Counted from the first letter of the stretch, positions 1 through 11,782 are shown. The stretch: 64,000 nt of DNA from Gordionus sp. m RMFG-2023 (GCF_954871325.1 NC_088775.1:79585561-79649560), one strand, 5' to 3'. Numbers and translations are program-made. Notes: a model not told the origin generated them from the letters alone.

Positions 1-3000
1 TAAATTACATTGCCTATGAGATAACCTTAAAAAACTTATTTAATATATGTATTTATTATGTAAGTTTGTTTTTTGTACAGGAATCTAAAAAAATAGTATT
101 TATAAAAATTTTAACTTACATTGCCTATGAGATAACCTTAAAAAACTTATTTAATATTATATGTATTTATTATGTATGTTTGTTTTTTGTGCAGGAATCT
201 AAAAAAATAGTATTTATAAAAATTTTAACTTACATTGCCTATGAGATAACCTTAAAAAACTTATCTAATATTATATGTATTTATTATGTAAGTTTGTTTT
301 TTGTGCAGGAATCTAAAAAATAGTATTTATAAAAATTTAATCACACCTTAAAAATATAAAATTTACTCTTGTTGAAGCAATAATGCCTTCTTTAGATTTT
401 GGTAGTATGAAACGTTCCATTGTTTGGTTTTGTTGAATGGTATCTTGTGTAGGAATCTAAAAAAAATAATAAAATAGTATTTATAAAAATTTTAACTTAC
501 ATTGCCTATGAGATAACCTTAAAAAACTTATTTAATATTATATGTATTTATTATGTAAGTTTGTTTTTTGTACAGGAATCTAAAAAAATAGGTATTATAA
601 AAATTTTAACTCACATTGCCTATGAGATAACCTTAAAAAACTTATTTAATATTATATGTATTTATTATGTATGTTTGTTTTTGTGCAGGAATCTAAAAAA
701 ATAGTATTTATAAAAATTTTAACTTACATTGCCTATGAGATAACCTTAAAAAACTTATCTAATATTATATGTATTTATTATGTAAGTTTGTTTTTTGTGC
801 AGGAATCTAAAAAATAGTATTTATAAAAATTTTAACTTCCCTAAATCTGCCACTTAACGTGGGTAAAATAGAATAGATAAATGAATTTTCAAATATAAAA
901 TAAGATGCTCAGATAAAACGTAAGTATATGTAATGTTCAACTTGTTCTTGATTTTCAGTATCTTCAAGATGATTGGATGTTGAAGCAAATTGTTTATTTC
1001 CAGTATCTTCAAGATGGTTGGATGTTGTAGGAATAAGACTTTGCTCGTTACTTTACTTGATACGACAAAGTGCATGTCTCTTTCTAGCTTTCTCCTTATG
1101 TTGATTTATTTTTAAAATTTAAAAATATAAGAATTACTCAATTTTATAAAAATAAGTTTAGTTTAAAATATTTATTATTGTGGACATAAAATTAAATTAC
1201 TAAATATATACTTCATAAACATATTTATAAAAAATAATGGAAAATATTAGAATAGCCCCTCACCTAATAAATATATATTTCGGAATCACATCTTAAAAAT
1301 ATAAAATTTACTCTTGTTGAAGCAATAATGCCTTCTTTAGATTTTGGTAGTATGAAACGTTCCATTGTTTGGGTTTGTTGAATGGTATCTTGTGTAGGAA
1401 TCTAAAAAAAATAATAAAATAGTATTTATAAAATTTTTAACTTACATTGCCTATGAGATAACCTTAAAAAACTTATTTAATATTATATGTATTTATTATG
1501 TAAGTTTGTATTTTGTGCAGGAATCTAAAAAAATAGTATTTATAAAAATTTTAAATTACATTGCCTATGAGATAACCTTAAAAAAACTTATTTAATATAT
1601 GTATTTATTATGTAAGTTTGTTTTTTGTACAGGAATCTAAAAAAATAGTATTTATAAAAATTTTAACTCACATTGCCTATGAGATAACCTTAAAAAACTT
1701 ATTTAATATTATATGTATTTATTATGTATGTTTGTTTTTTGTGCAGGAATCTAAAAAATAGTATTTATTAAAATTTTAACTTACATTGCCTATGAGATAA
1801 CCTTAAAAAACTTATCTAATATTATATGTATTTATTATGTAAGTTTGTTTTTTGTGCAGGAATCTAAAAAATAGTATTTATAAAAATTTTAACTTCCCTA
1901 AATCTGCCACTTAACGTGGGTAAAATAGAATAGATAAATTAATTTTCAAATATAAAATAAGATGCTCAGATAAAACGTAAGTATATGTAATGTTCAACTT
2001 GTTCTTGATTTTCAGTATCTTCAAGATGATTGTATGTTGAAGCAAATTGTTTATTTCCAGTATCTTCAAGATGGTTGGATGTTGTAGGAATAAGACTTTG
2101 CTCGTTACTTTACTTGATACGACAAAGTGCATGTCTCTTTCTAGCTTTCTCCTTATGTTGATTTATTTTTAAAATTTAAAAATATAAGAATTACTCAATT
2201 TTATAAAAATAAGTTTAGTTTAAAATAATTATTATTGTGGACATAAAATTAAATTACTAAATATATACTTCATAAACATATTTATAAAAAATAATGGAAA
2301 ATATTAGAATAGCCCCTCACCTAATAAATATATATTTCGGAATCACATCTTAAAAATATAAAATTTACTCTTGTTGAAGCAATAATGCCTTCTTTAGATT
2401 TTGGTAGTATGAAACGTTCCATTGTTTGGTTTTGTTGAATGGTATCTTGTGTAGGAATCTAAAAAAAATAATAAAATAGTATTTATAAAATTTTTAACTT
2501 ACATTGCCTATGAGATAACCTTAAAAAACTTATTTAATATTATATGTATTTATTATGTAAGTTTGTATTTTGTGCAGGAATCTAAAAAAATAGTATTTAT
2601 AAAAATTTTAAATTACATTGCCTATGAGATAACCTTAAAAAAACTTATTTAATATATGTATTTATTATGTAAGTTTGTTTTTTGTACAGGAATCTAAAAA
2701 AATAGTATTTATAAAAATTTTAACTCACATTGCCTATGAGATAACCTTAAAAAACTTATTTAATATTATATGTATTTATTATGTATGTTTGTTTTTTGTG
2801 CAGGAATCTAAAAAATAGTATTTATTAAAATTTTAACTTACATTGCCTATGAGATAACCTTAAAAAACTTATCTAATATTATATGTATTTATTATTTAAG
2901 TTTGTATTTTATGCAGGAATCTAAAAAAATAGTATTTATAAAAATTTTAAATTACATTGCCTATGAGATAACCTTAAAAAACTTATTTAATATTATATGT

Positions 3001-4375
3001 ATTTATTATGTAAGTTTGTATTTCGTGCAGGGATCTAAAAAAATAGTATTTATAAAAATTTTAAATTACATTGCCTATGAGATAACCTTAAAAAAACTTA
3101 TTTAATATATGTATTTATTATGTAAGTTTGTTTTTTGTACAGGAATCTAAAAAAATAGTATTTATAAAAATTTTAACTCACATTGTCTATGAGATAACCT
3201 TAAAAAACTTATTTAATATTATATGTATTTATTATGTATGTTTGTTTTTTGTGCAGGAATCTAAAAAATAGTATTTATAAAAATTTTAACTTCCCTAAAT
3301 CTGCCACTTAACGTGGGTAAAATAGAATAGATAAATTAATTTTCAAATATAAAATAAGATGCTCAGATAAAACGTAAGTATATGTAATGTTCAACTTGTT
3401 CTTGATTTTCAGTATCTTCAAGATGATTGGATGTTGAAGCAAATTGTTTATTTCCAGTATCTTCAAGATGGTTGGATGTTGTAGGAATAAGACTTTGCTC
3501 GTTACTTTACTTGATACGACAAAGTGCATGTCTCTTTCTAGCTTTCTCCTTATGTTGATTTATTTTTAAAATTTAAAAATATAAGAATTACTCAATTTTA
3601 TAAAAATAAGTTTAGTTTAAAATAATTATTATTGTGGACATAAAATTAAATTACTAAATATATACTTCATAAACATATTTATAAAAAATAATGGAAAATA
3701 TTAGAATAGCCCCTCACCTAATAAATATATATTTCGGAATCACATCTTAAAAATATAAAATTTACTCCTGTTGAAGCAAATGCCTTCTTTAGATTTTGGT
3801 AGTATGAAACGTTCCATTGTTTGGTTTTGTTGAATGGTATCTTGTGTAGGAATCTAAAAAAAATAATAAAATAGTATTTATAAAAATTTTAACTTACATT
3901 GCCTATGAGATAACCTTAAAAACTTATTTAATATTATATGTATTTATTATGTAAGTTTGTATTTTGTGCAGGAATCTAAAAAAAATAGTATTTATAAAAA
4001 TTTTATATTACATTGCCTATGAGATAACCTTAAAAAACTTATTTAATATATGTATTTATTATGTAAGTTTGTTTTTTGTACAGGAATCTAAAAAAATAGT
4101 ATTTATAAAAATTTTATACATTGCCTATGAGATAACCTTAAAAAACTTATTTAATATTATATGTATTTATTATGTATGTTTGTTTTTTGTGCAGGAATCT
4201 AAAAAATAGTATTTATAAAAATTTTAACTTCCCTAAATCTGCCACTTAACGTGGGTAAAATAGAATAGATAAATGAATTTTCAAATATAAAATAAGATGC
4301 TCAGATAAAACGTAAGTATATATAATGTTCAACTTGTTCTTGATTTTCAGTATCTTCAAGATTAAGATGTGTAAA
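1..4375. repeat. Higher-order satellite: 115-bp monomers plus ~570-bp spacer
   Basis: A 115-bp monomer (successive copies of the ACTTACATTGCC motif at about 112 and 227) recurs in head-to-tail runs. Runs are separated by a non-monomer spacer starting near 836, 1893, 3290 and 4225, so the higher-order unit is about 1057, 1397 and 935 bp; the differences are roughly whole numbers of monomers. The last spacer is cut off near 4365, where the array ends. Each monomer carries GTAAGT followed by a T-rich tract and TTTTTTGTGCAG. Open frames through the array are by-products of the repetition. The array probably continues left of the window. Confidence 0.93.
836..1405. repeat. Spacer block of the higher-order satellite (first full copy)
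   Basis: Non-monomer block beginning CTTCCCTAAATCTGCC and running to GGTATCTTGTGTAGGAATC, where monomers resume. It contains an internal ~60-bp duplication (CAGTATCTTCAAGATG followed by a GGATGTTG-type sequence, near 955 and 1002). Near-identical copies lie at about 1893-2460 and 3290-3855, a truncated one at 4225-4365, and only the right-hand part at about 345-455. No function is recognisable. Confidence 0.85.
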
Positions 4376-4624
4376 TTGAAAGTATATGGTTTTGCTCGAT
4401 GTGGTGTCTGTTAAAAAATATAATTATTTACTGATGATTGAAGGTTTTGCTCGATGTTGTGTCTGTTAAAAAAATATCAATTATTGTAATTATTATATTA
4501 TTATATGTTTTGTAATTGTTTTTTGTATTGAAATTCTTTTTTGAAAATGGCGGTTCGATTTGGTTTATGAATGCGTGTTTGATATGTTTAAGCTATGATG
4601 ATTTTTATTGAATATATATATTAT
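4376..4624. other. Unassigned AT-rich stretch with a short direct duplication
   Basis: Holds two near-identical direct copies of GGTTTTGCTCGATGT-GTGTCTGTT at about 4389 and 4442, roughly 53 bp apart. Nothing else is recognised between the satellite edge and the isomerase fragment. Confidence 0.5.
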
Positions 4625-4751
4625 AGATTTGAATTCCTTAGCTCTTGTAGGATTATCTGCAAACATTTTTTTCATACTAATGTTCCTTCCTGCCTATTGC
4701 CTCAAAATACTTCTGAAATGCTTTCCATGATTTATAGGAGATTAAATCCAT
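4625..4751 (-). pseudogene. Glucose-6-phosphate isomerase N-terminal fragment
   Basis: On the minus strand an ATG at 4751 opens MDLISYKSWKAFQKYFEAIG, followed in a shifted frame by NISMKKMFADNPTRAKEF. Both match the N-terminus of glucose-6-phosphate isomerase, the glycolytic enzyme converting glucose-6-phosphate to fructose-6-phosphate: a WKAL-like start, then the 'LFA-DP-R---F' motif. The two halves lie in different frames, a one-base slip near GRK, and after EFKS the conserved sequence stops without a GT donor. The satellite array lies immediately downstream. I read it as a broken, truncated copy of the first coding exon, not a working gene. The enzyme normally has about 550 residues; about 40 are here. 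Identification rests on these motifs by eye; an assembly error is an alternative explanation for the slip. Confidence 0.55.
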
Positions 4752-4759
4752 TTTGCTAA

Positions 4760-5295
4760 TATTATCTAAATTGGCTTAAAATTGCTATGATAGATAGATA
4801 GATAAATTATAGATATATAGAAAGAAGAATATATTTGACATCAATTAAGACAAAATATTTACATTTCAACTTAGAAATATAATGCTATTTAAAATAAAAT
4901 TTAATATTATAGATGGCGCTAAATATCATGGAGATTAAAACTACAATTTAACATAACTTATATACTTCCGAATTTGTTAATATTAATTAAATATTATTAA
5001 GAATCACTCCCTATTTAAGTAGGACATACGTCCAATAATTAATAAAGAAGTTGAATATTACATAATATATTAACAAAATTATAATTGACTATTATCATAA
5101 AATAATTGACTATATAATGTCACAGTTGTGACTGTGAATGCTATAATCATTTTGATTGGACAAATAATATTTAAAAGAAAACTATTGGCTAAATTTGATT
5201 GACATTTTTTGAGGATTATATATATAGATGACTCTAAGGATTCTTTTAAGAGGGAAGTGTGCACAAAAATATAAAAATTACTGATATAACACCTA
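4760..5295. repeat. AT-rich spacer with a dispersed repeat (AGATGGCG motif)
   Basis: Contains AGATGGCGCTAAAT at about 4911. A similar motif, AGATGGCGTTAAAT, with related flanks (AAAATTTATTA, ATAACTGTCAAATA) occurs near 14051 and 20577. It may be one end of an old dispersed element. A short GATA run lies at about 4790-4805. No gene seen. Confidence 0.4.
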
Positions 5296-5316
5296 TTTCT
5301 AGACCTGTGCGAATAA
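5296..5316 (+). repeat. Isolated hAT-like terminal motif TAGACCTGTGCG
   Basis: TAGACCTGTGCG is identical to the first 12 bases of the hAT element at 15206-19096. No matching right end or 8-bp target duplication was found nearby (the GC-richer stretch ending near 6195 does not pair convincingly), so this looks like a solitary or broken end. Confidence 0.35.
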
Positions 5317-5570
5317 AAAAAAACCTGTTTATTTAAAAGATTACATTAAAATATAAAATAAATATTAAATTGCATAAAATAAATTAAATACTAAAACGCT
5401 TACACTAAAACGCAAAAGATTAAAACGCTGAAAATATTATATAACAATCTTATTGATTTATCATTCTTCTTTTTTCTTATATGATGAATATTTCTTATTA
5501 TTCGTAACTTATTGATGATAATAACAATATTGAAAAATGATAATAATAACAACTGAGTATCACAAGCACA

Positions 5571-6055
5571 AATTCACGATTGATATGGACAACTTACGAT
5601 AAGGATATCAAGCTTACGATTTAAACAAACCAACGTACAAACACGATAAACGATTGGGACAAGCTAACGATATGATGACTTGTGAAATAACATTTACAAC
5701 CAAAACGATAAACCACTTGGACAACAAACTCTCTATGACTTCTCCGATGAAATTATCAGAAGAGGGAGAATGTTGCGTTATTATATTCTAATTTTTTAAC
5801 CTTATTATTTTTTATAATCTAATTTTATAACTTTATTTTTTATATTGCGTAACCTTACTTTTTATATTTTGTAATATTTTACTTTTTGTTTTTCGTTTTT
5901 TTAATATTGTATTCTAATTTTGATTTGTAAAATATATAAATAAACGAAGTGTAAAATGGAAAAAATAGAGATAATAAAGTTAATCATAATTAAATATATT
6001 TTTACTTACTTGCACGTTTATCATGATTTGATTCTCTTCAATATTTAATTTTATT
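5571..6055 (+). mobile_element. Fossil: 3' end of an LTR retroelement (internal scrap, polypurine tract, LTR)
   Basis: A purine-rich tract GAAGAGGGAGAA at 5759-5770 is followed at 5771 by TGTTGCG, the arrangement of a polypurine tract and the start of a 3' LTR. The LTR-like block holds a TATA-like ATATATAAATA near 5930; its right end is uncertain. The internal sequence upstream is too decayed to assign to a gene. No partner LTR was seen. Old and broken. Confidence 0.4.
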
Positions 6056-6079
6056 TATCATATAAATTATAAAAATTAA

Positions 6080-6200
6080 TTTCTATATTTAAATAAATTC
6101 GGTTTTAAAAAAATTTCGGGTTCGAACCGAGCCGTTAAAAAAATTTTGGGCCGAGCCGGGCTTAAAAAATTAGGTCCGATGCAAATCACTAGTCGGTATC
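6080..6200. repeat. GC-richer palindromic stretch, likely transposon end
   Basis: Contains CGGGTTCGAACCGAG and GGGCCGAGCCGGGC, standing out from the AT-rich background. The style is like the subterminal repeats of the hAT element just to the right, but no clear termini or target duplication are visible. Confidence 0.35.
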
Positions 6201-6423
6201 GTATTTGGACAAAAGATCATCTTGTTAAGAAATTGCAAACTTTTATTTTTATAATTACGTTGCGATACAAGGGAAATAAATCCAAATAATTATTGAGGTA
6301 AATAATAAAATTTCAATTTAATTTTGTTTTTAAAGTAAATCACTATTTTTTGGCATTTAAGGAAAAAGAAAGGTAAAATTTTCAATTCCTCATAATTTTA
6401 ATTTAGGCTTATACATTCAAAAC

Positions 6424-7541
6424 CAGCGATGCGAACCCGGCAGAATTTTAGCCCCGGGTTCGGTTCGGGTTCGGTTTAAGTAAAAAAATAAAAGTTGGGT
6501 TCGGTTTGGGTTCGGTTTATGGAAATATTTTTGAACCCGGGTTTGGTTCCGGGTTCAGTTCGGGTTTAAGAATTTTTGAATTGATATTAAAAAACTAGAC
6601 ATAAATTTGATATTAAAATAAATTTTTTATTTTATTTATAGGCAAAATACCTTTAAAAATACAAAACAGTCATATATCGATTTTAAAAATTTTATTTAGA
6701 CGGATTAGCATAATATCTTCCAGGAGTTGTTTACTCATCCTCGATCTATGTGGTGAGAGAATGAATTTCAAATGTGAAAATGATCTTTAAACGCTGACCT
6801 ATCAAATGTCTTTCTAAATTAGACAAATGATTACCAGACATTTTTAATTTGCAATATGAGCATACTGATTTTGTATCAAAAGTAAAATGCTTCTCAAATA
6901 TGACTTTATCTTTTATCTTAAATCTATATAATAATGAGGAACTTTTATTAAACCTTGAAATAAAAGAGTTAAAGAGGAATAGCTATGATTTCATAGAATT
7001 AAAAAACAGATATATAAATTTAATTTCAATTATAATATACATTTCATTAATATATATTAAAAATTAATCTGAACAAAAAATAAATCAATTTAATAATCTT
7101 TACTTTGACTTGTTCATTCCTTTAATTAGTAATCTTTGAGACTAAGTAAAAAATTAAAAATAAATGACGTGAATGTATTTAATTGCTTTAAATTTATTTA
7201 ACACTCCAATAGGAATCTTTGAAAATAAATTTAAAAAAAAAATGGCGTAAATGAATTAAGTTGTTTGAAATTTATTATCACTTCGCTTAAAAGGTTTTAT
7301 GATAATATTATAAAATCTCAATTAAATTATTAATATTTGTATTTACAATTATACAAATATCTTAATATATGATTTTAAACAATACACTGAACCCGTTTGA
7401 ACCCGGGTTCATAAAAATTCCTGGGTTCGGTTCGGGGTTTTAAAAATTTTATAAATGGGGTTCATGTTCGATTCGGGTTCAGATTTTTTTATCAAAAACC
7501 CGGGTTTACTCCTCCGGGTTCAGGTTCGGTTTAAATCCCTG
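6424..7541 (-). mobile_element. Non-autonomous hAT element, 1118 bp
   Basis: Left terminus CAGCGATGCGAACCCGG and right terminus (reverse complement) CAGGGATTTAAACCGAACC have the hAT CAGNGATG style. They are flanked by TTCAAAAC (6416-6423) and GTCAAAAC (7542-7549), a 7/8 match to an 8-bp target duplication. Both ends carry GGTTCGGGTTC-type subterminal repeats. The interior keeps only a relic zinc finger on the minus strand (see 6740-6900), so mobility would depend on another source. Confidence 0.75.
6740..6900 (-). pseudogene. Relic BED zinc finger of a hAT transposase
   Basis: Minus-strand translation reads KHFTFDTKSVCSYCKLKMSG then NHLSNLERHLIG. This is the BED pattern: an aromatic K-H-F start, C-x2-C, then a spaced histidine pair in a 'LxxHL' context. 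BED fingers bind DNA at the N-terminus of many hAT transposases. Stops follow within about 20 codons and no catalytic domain is present, so it is a leftover of the autonomous parent of this element. The orientation implies the parental transposase read from right to left. Confidence 0.6.
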
Positions 7542-7549
7542 GTCAAAAC

Positions 7550-8214
7550 CGTTAAATCTTGGGATTAAAATACTTAATTCCTATCCAATTTTTCGCAATT
7601 ATATGAAAAATCAATAATTTATTTATTAAAAATCAGTTTGTGTTTTTTATAAAAATATTTATCATCTATATATATTTCTTTCAAGCATATAAACCATCAA
7701 ATATAGTAATAATTATAATTTATTACTTAATATAACAACTATATATTTAAATTTGAATAAGTTTTAAAACGAATAAAAAAATAATTTTTAAAATTTGTCT
7801 GGTATGTTTAAACATAAGAATTTGATTTTTCCCACGTAAATATCAAGAATTTTTTAATACTTAGATTATTCAGTGTTCAAATAATAATTTTTATAGTTAC
7901 TATATTTCAATAAATTATTTTATACATTTATGTAGACTTTATATTTGTAAAGTCAACTTTATAATATATATGTTTTTTTGTCCTTGTTTAAATTTCTACA
8001 TCAAAATACAATAAAGATATTCAATTTATTTTCTTTAATCTTTGATTTTGTTAAAATATATTGTGGCTAATTATGTAAACATAAATATTAAAAAGCAGGC
8101 CAGGCCTTAAAATTTGAATTTATTAAAATTGTTTTGTTTTAAATTCCATAATATTTGATTTGAAATTATTTTACTTTATACATAACATGATTATAATATA
8201 AATATAATATTTAT
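7550..8214. other. AT-rich stretch, nothing recognised
   Basis: No open frame, repeat or RNA-like structure that I can support. It may include the 3' flank of the pogo-like relic that follows. Confidence 0.5.
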
Positions 8215-9260
8215 GAAAAATCTTTTATAAAAAGAGGTGGTATAATTTTCTTCCATCAATGTTATCATCTTTCTCATGATACCCTTTCTATAATGACATT
8301 TGAAGGACCTAATTGCATTAATGTCCTAAATTTGAATTAGGGATGTGGTATATAGTGTTGTTAAAAACCCGATTTGGGTCTATTTTTCAAAACGGTCCGA
8401 TAAAAATTTTAGCTAAAATAATATTATGTAAGCATCGAAATCTGATAAATAGATGTTCAAGCATTTATGCCAGCTGCAATATCTTTAGGCTTACCTAATG
8501 TTATTTTGGTTATAATCTTAATAGGGCAGTTTTTAAAATCGACTCGAATCGGTCTTTTTAACAACACTAGTGGTATTTGCTGGCAAAAATATTTATTTTA
8601 TATTATTAAATCCCAATTTTTCTTTGGACAAGATGCATTCATTAATGAGGAATCCCATTCTCTTAGGATATCCTCAAAAGTTGAAATTGTCAAATTGCTT
8701 TTATTAGAGTAATATTTTACTCATAATTTTTTTATTCTTATAAAAGGGTTTTTAAATTTCCCTACAATATAACTTTTTATCAGATTCATCCCCATTTATG
8801 ATAACTTGTCTGATTTTAAGCCCAGTGTTCCACTAGATCTCATTGTGTCCTTTAGTAACACTTGGTAGTTTAGTCCTGTTTCATTAGAATTATAAATATT
8901 GTTCCTTTAGAAATCTTCAATCAGAGATGAGAATGTATTTTTGCTCCATTCATTTGCATTAATAATATATGCACTCCCTTTTTCATTGCAAACATTATAA
9001 AAATTAATATTCTGTCTTTCCTAAATCTCTGTAACCAGCTACTGGTAGGCTATAACTTATAATTATACATATTATAAAAACTTAAATTTACCTTCATTTA
9101 ATGTCTAGGTAAAAAAAACATTTGGACTGCAATTTCTACTTCGCTTTAGTGTAAACCATATCAAGCTGCTTCTGTTTTTGGGTAACAACTCATTCTAACT
9201 TTTTTAATTACAGAGGGTGTATTCCTTAGAAATTGTGAGCATATACTTGCTTTATTAACT
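8215..9260 (-). pseudogene. pogo/Tigger-like transposase relic (CENP-B/DDE_1 family)
   Basis: Read on the minus strand across three frames, this matches the pogo/Tigger DDE transposases in the expected order. There is an N-terminal helix remnant near 9200-9130; NNIYNSNETGLNYQVL near 8900 (the family's IYNADETGL, with the catalytic Asp replaced by Asn); a G-L-K-S-D-K stretch; ISTFEDILREWDSSLMNASC near 8680; then IFLPANTTSLIQ next to 8570 and INAIRSFKCHYRKGIMRKM near 8290. These transposases cut and paste at TA sites. The copy has many stops and frame changes, and is split between IFLPANT and TSLIQ by the MITE at 8353-8569. An old dead copy; its terminal repeats were not located. Confidence 0.72.
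8353..8569. mobile_element. hAT MITE, 217 bp, inserted in the pogo relic
   Basis: Termini TAGTGTTGTTAAAA and TTTTAACAACACTA (as read on the plus strand at the right end), flanked by GTGGTATA (8345-8352) and GTGGTATT (8570-8577), a 7/8 match to an 8-bp duplication. Removing the insert plus one duplication restores the continuous pogo motif PANTTSLIQ, which confirms the borders. It belongs to the same terminal family as 26761-46048 and 34807-35029. Confidence 0.85.
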
Positions 9261-10294
9261 TCCAATCTATAAATTGTGGAAATATAACATTTTTAACTTA
9301 CGCTAGTTGTGTTTTTGAAGTAGTGCTTAATTTTTCAAAATGTATAATAAAATTACCATTCTTGTATTAAAAATAAGTTAATGATGTAGTTCGTGTAAAA
9401 AAAAATCACAAATAATTTTTCCGATAAAATTTATTTATTTTTTTACTTATCCGATTAAATTAGTGTTATATAGTAATTATTCTCATATTAAAAAAAACTA
9501 CTTTTAAATTAATAACTTGCTTCTTTATTATCTCAATGATCAGCAATTCTTTAGTAAAGTTTGCGTCAGATATAGTGATAAATTAGCCTCGTTTAAATTT
9601 TTAATAATTATATGGGTAACCATAATGACATCCCCATCTGCTTTTTATGCATCGTTAGTCTAGGTATTATTATATGTCATTTTATGCCATAATAATTTTT
9701 ATCAAAATTGCAGAGTTTTTCGCATTTAAAAGTGTTTTCTCTTAAGCGATAAGCAATTAAACAGTTTTTTTACTGTATTGATATAAGATCGCAAATTAGT
9801 TTGGTCCAATATTGTATTTTAAATAGTTTAATGAGAGAATTTGTGGTGATTTGAGTAGATAAATTTGAATGTAAATCAAGTAATGTTTTATGTGAATTTA
9901 TTCGCATCCCAGTAGTATAAAAAGTATTATATGTATCATAAATCATATTTTAAAATATATATCTCTGAATTCACATAATACCTTGAAGAAATGAGAAACA
10001 TATGGATTTTCTTTAAGTTCATATTTAAATATTCTTTAATTATATAGATATCGGAATATTAAATTTGTAATATTATTTTTAAGATATAATATTCAAGGGA
10101 TTCATTCATATTCGCGATAAAAAAACTCGATTTTATATAATATATCATGTTTTTTAATAATATATAAAGAATTATAGCATTCTCGCAAAATTTTTAAATT
10201 ATAATTATTTGTTATATATATGTGTTGAATATATTGATCGTTGTTATTTTATTATTTATTTTGGCAATTGATTTATTTTTTTTATATATCAATT
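9261..10294. other. AT-rich stretch, nothing recognised
   Basis: No supported gene or element; long A/T tracts only. Possibly the 5' flank of the pogo relic and the pre-insertion site of the LTR element. Confidence 0.5.
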
Positions 10295-10520
10295 TGTATT
10301 TAAATTTAATCGGTGAAAATTTTATATTAACATTTTTTTATATACATCAATTTGTATTAGTTATTTGTTTTTTTATTGTTTAAAAAAAGGATATATAAAG
10401 GGGATAAAAAAAATGTAATTGAGCTTAAAAAATAAAAATGTAATTTATCATATGATTAAAAATAAAATGTATTATAATTATCTAATTATAATAAAACGTG
10501 AAATTAATTCAATTTCAACA
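10295..10520 (+). repeat. Fossil: left LTR
   Basis: TG...CA bounded, 226 bp, with TATATAAAGGGG near 10391 as a plausible TATA region; direct partner of 12434-12656. Confidence 0.78.
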
Positions 10521-10635
10521 TGGAGGCCAATCTACGTCCGAACACTTTGCGTAAGTACTATCTCAAAATTTGATCTTGATTTTACAATGTACATTTATTC
10601 TATTTCACGCCTTTATCGATTATAATTCTCTTACG

Positions 10636-11373
10636 ATGGATGCTTTGAACAATTCCACATATATTACTGAATTTGTCAAACTGGATTTCCCCAAATTTAG
10701 TAGCGATGACAGCGTCTACATAGAGAAATTGCAGAATTTCTTCAACACCAGCAAGATCTCCAATGGGAAAAAGTCCGCTTTATTTTTTCGAAGTCTTCCT
10801 GATGACGAATTCAATCATATTGGGGAAATTTGCACTGAGGAAGACTTCCAGGACCCAATCGCCCTGCTTGGCAAATTCAAGTTACAACATCCATCGAAGA
10901 CCGAGAACGCTAAACTATCATTATTTTATGCTGTAACTCAAGGCAAGGATGAGACATTCTCGGCTTGGGTCACGCGTGTACCACGACTCAACAAAGAATG
11001 TAAATTTAATGGCATTCAGAGAATTATTGATAAAGTGAGAGTATCTTCGTATTCCAAAGATGTCAGGAAAGCGGTCAAGAGCTCTATGACCATAGAAGAC
11101 ATTTACAATCTAGGTCTAGAGGAAGACACCGCGGACCCAAGTGGCGTCAAGGGCGAGATGAAATTGTTACATTTGAATGAATCACCTGGTGTACAAGAGG
11201 TTAATCACATGAGTAGAGTAAAAAATAGTTACGTAACAACAAAACCCATTCAGGACTCTCACGCACATGGTAAATCTCTTATCAAGCAACCCCAGTTTAT
11301 CAATGACAATCGCCCTGCACAGCATTTCGATGAACGTTACGATTTACGCTGCGACTATTGCCGTGACAAATGA
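10636..11373 (+). pseudogene. Fossil: gag-like coding region of the LTR element
   Basis: A frame of about 245 codons from the ATG at 10636 (it is also open upstream) has the character of retroelement Gag: a helical region with 'FSSDDSVYIEKLQNFF' and 'FSAWVTRVPRLNKECKF' (compare the Gag 'F-E-FxxxL' spacer segments), followed by a basic, Cys/His/Arg/Asp-rich tail 'YDLRCDYCRDK' that may derive from a nucleocapsid knuckle. The sequence just downstream repeats an RYD/CDY-like motif. Gag would package the element's RNA. Family assignment is inference from order (gag before an aspartic protease) and style; treated as a dead copy. Confidence 0.65.
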
Positions 11374-11782
11374 TTTGATAAACGTTACGATATACGCTAC
11401 AACAACGACCGCGACAAACGATTCAACGGACGGCACAGCAATCCACGACAATCGTTTTCATCAAAGCTACGATAATTGTCACTATAACCGTAACCGTTTT
11501 GATAATCGCAACGATAACTACTACGACGATCGATACAACAATAGCGGGTAAAACGTCCATGGCAATTGTCACGACTATCATTGTGACCATCATCAAAGCC
11601 CTGATCAACGGGATGACTGCTATAGAGGTGATAACCGAATCAACTATCCCCGTCGTGGTCAGCACAGACACAACCCTCAAAATATTAATGGTTTTCCGAA
11701 ATATTCGTCGAGGCCCAACCAGTACAAAAATGACAAATATACTTACAATAGATCTTCAGATTACAAATATCGTGATTGTCAA

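Noticed and set aside
66-4209. Several open frames of 60-85 codons on both strands in the first 4.2 kb
   Set aside because: They are the satellite monomer or its spacer translated repeatedly; the same peptide recurs with each copy, and unit length is not a multiple of three.
1-4375. CRISPR-like array
   Set aside because: Repeats are head-to-tail 115-bp units without unique spacers, in a clearly eukaryotic sequence.
5296-6195. A complete hAT element from TAGACCTGTGCG to GCAAATCACTAG
   Set aside because: The two ends do not pair well and the flanking 8-mers (CCTATTTC, GTCGGTAT) do not match.
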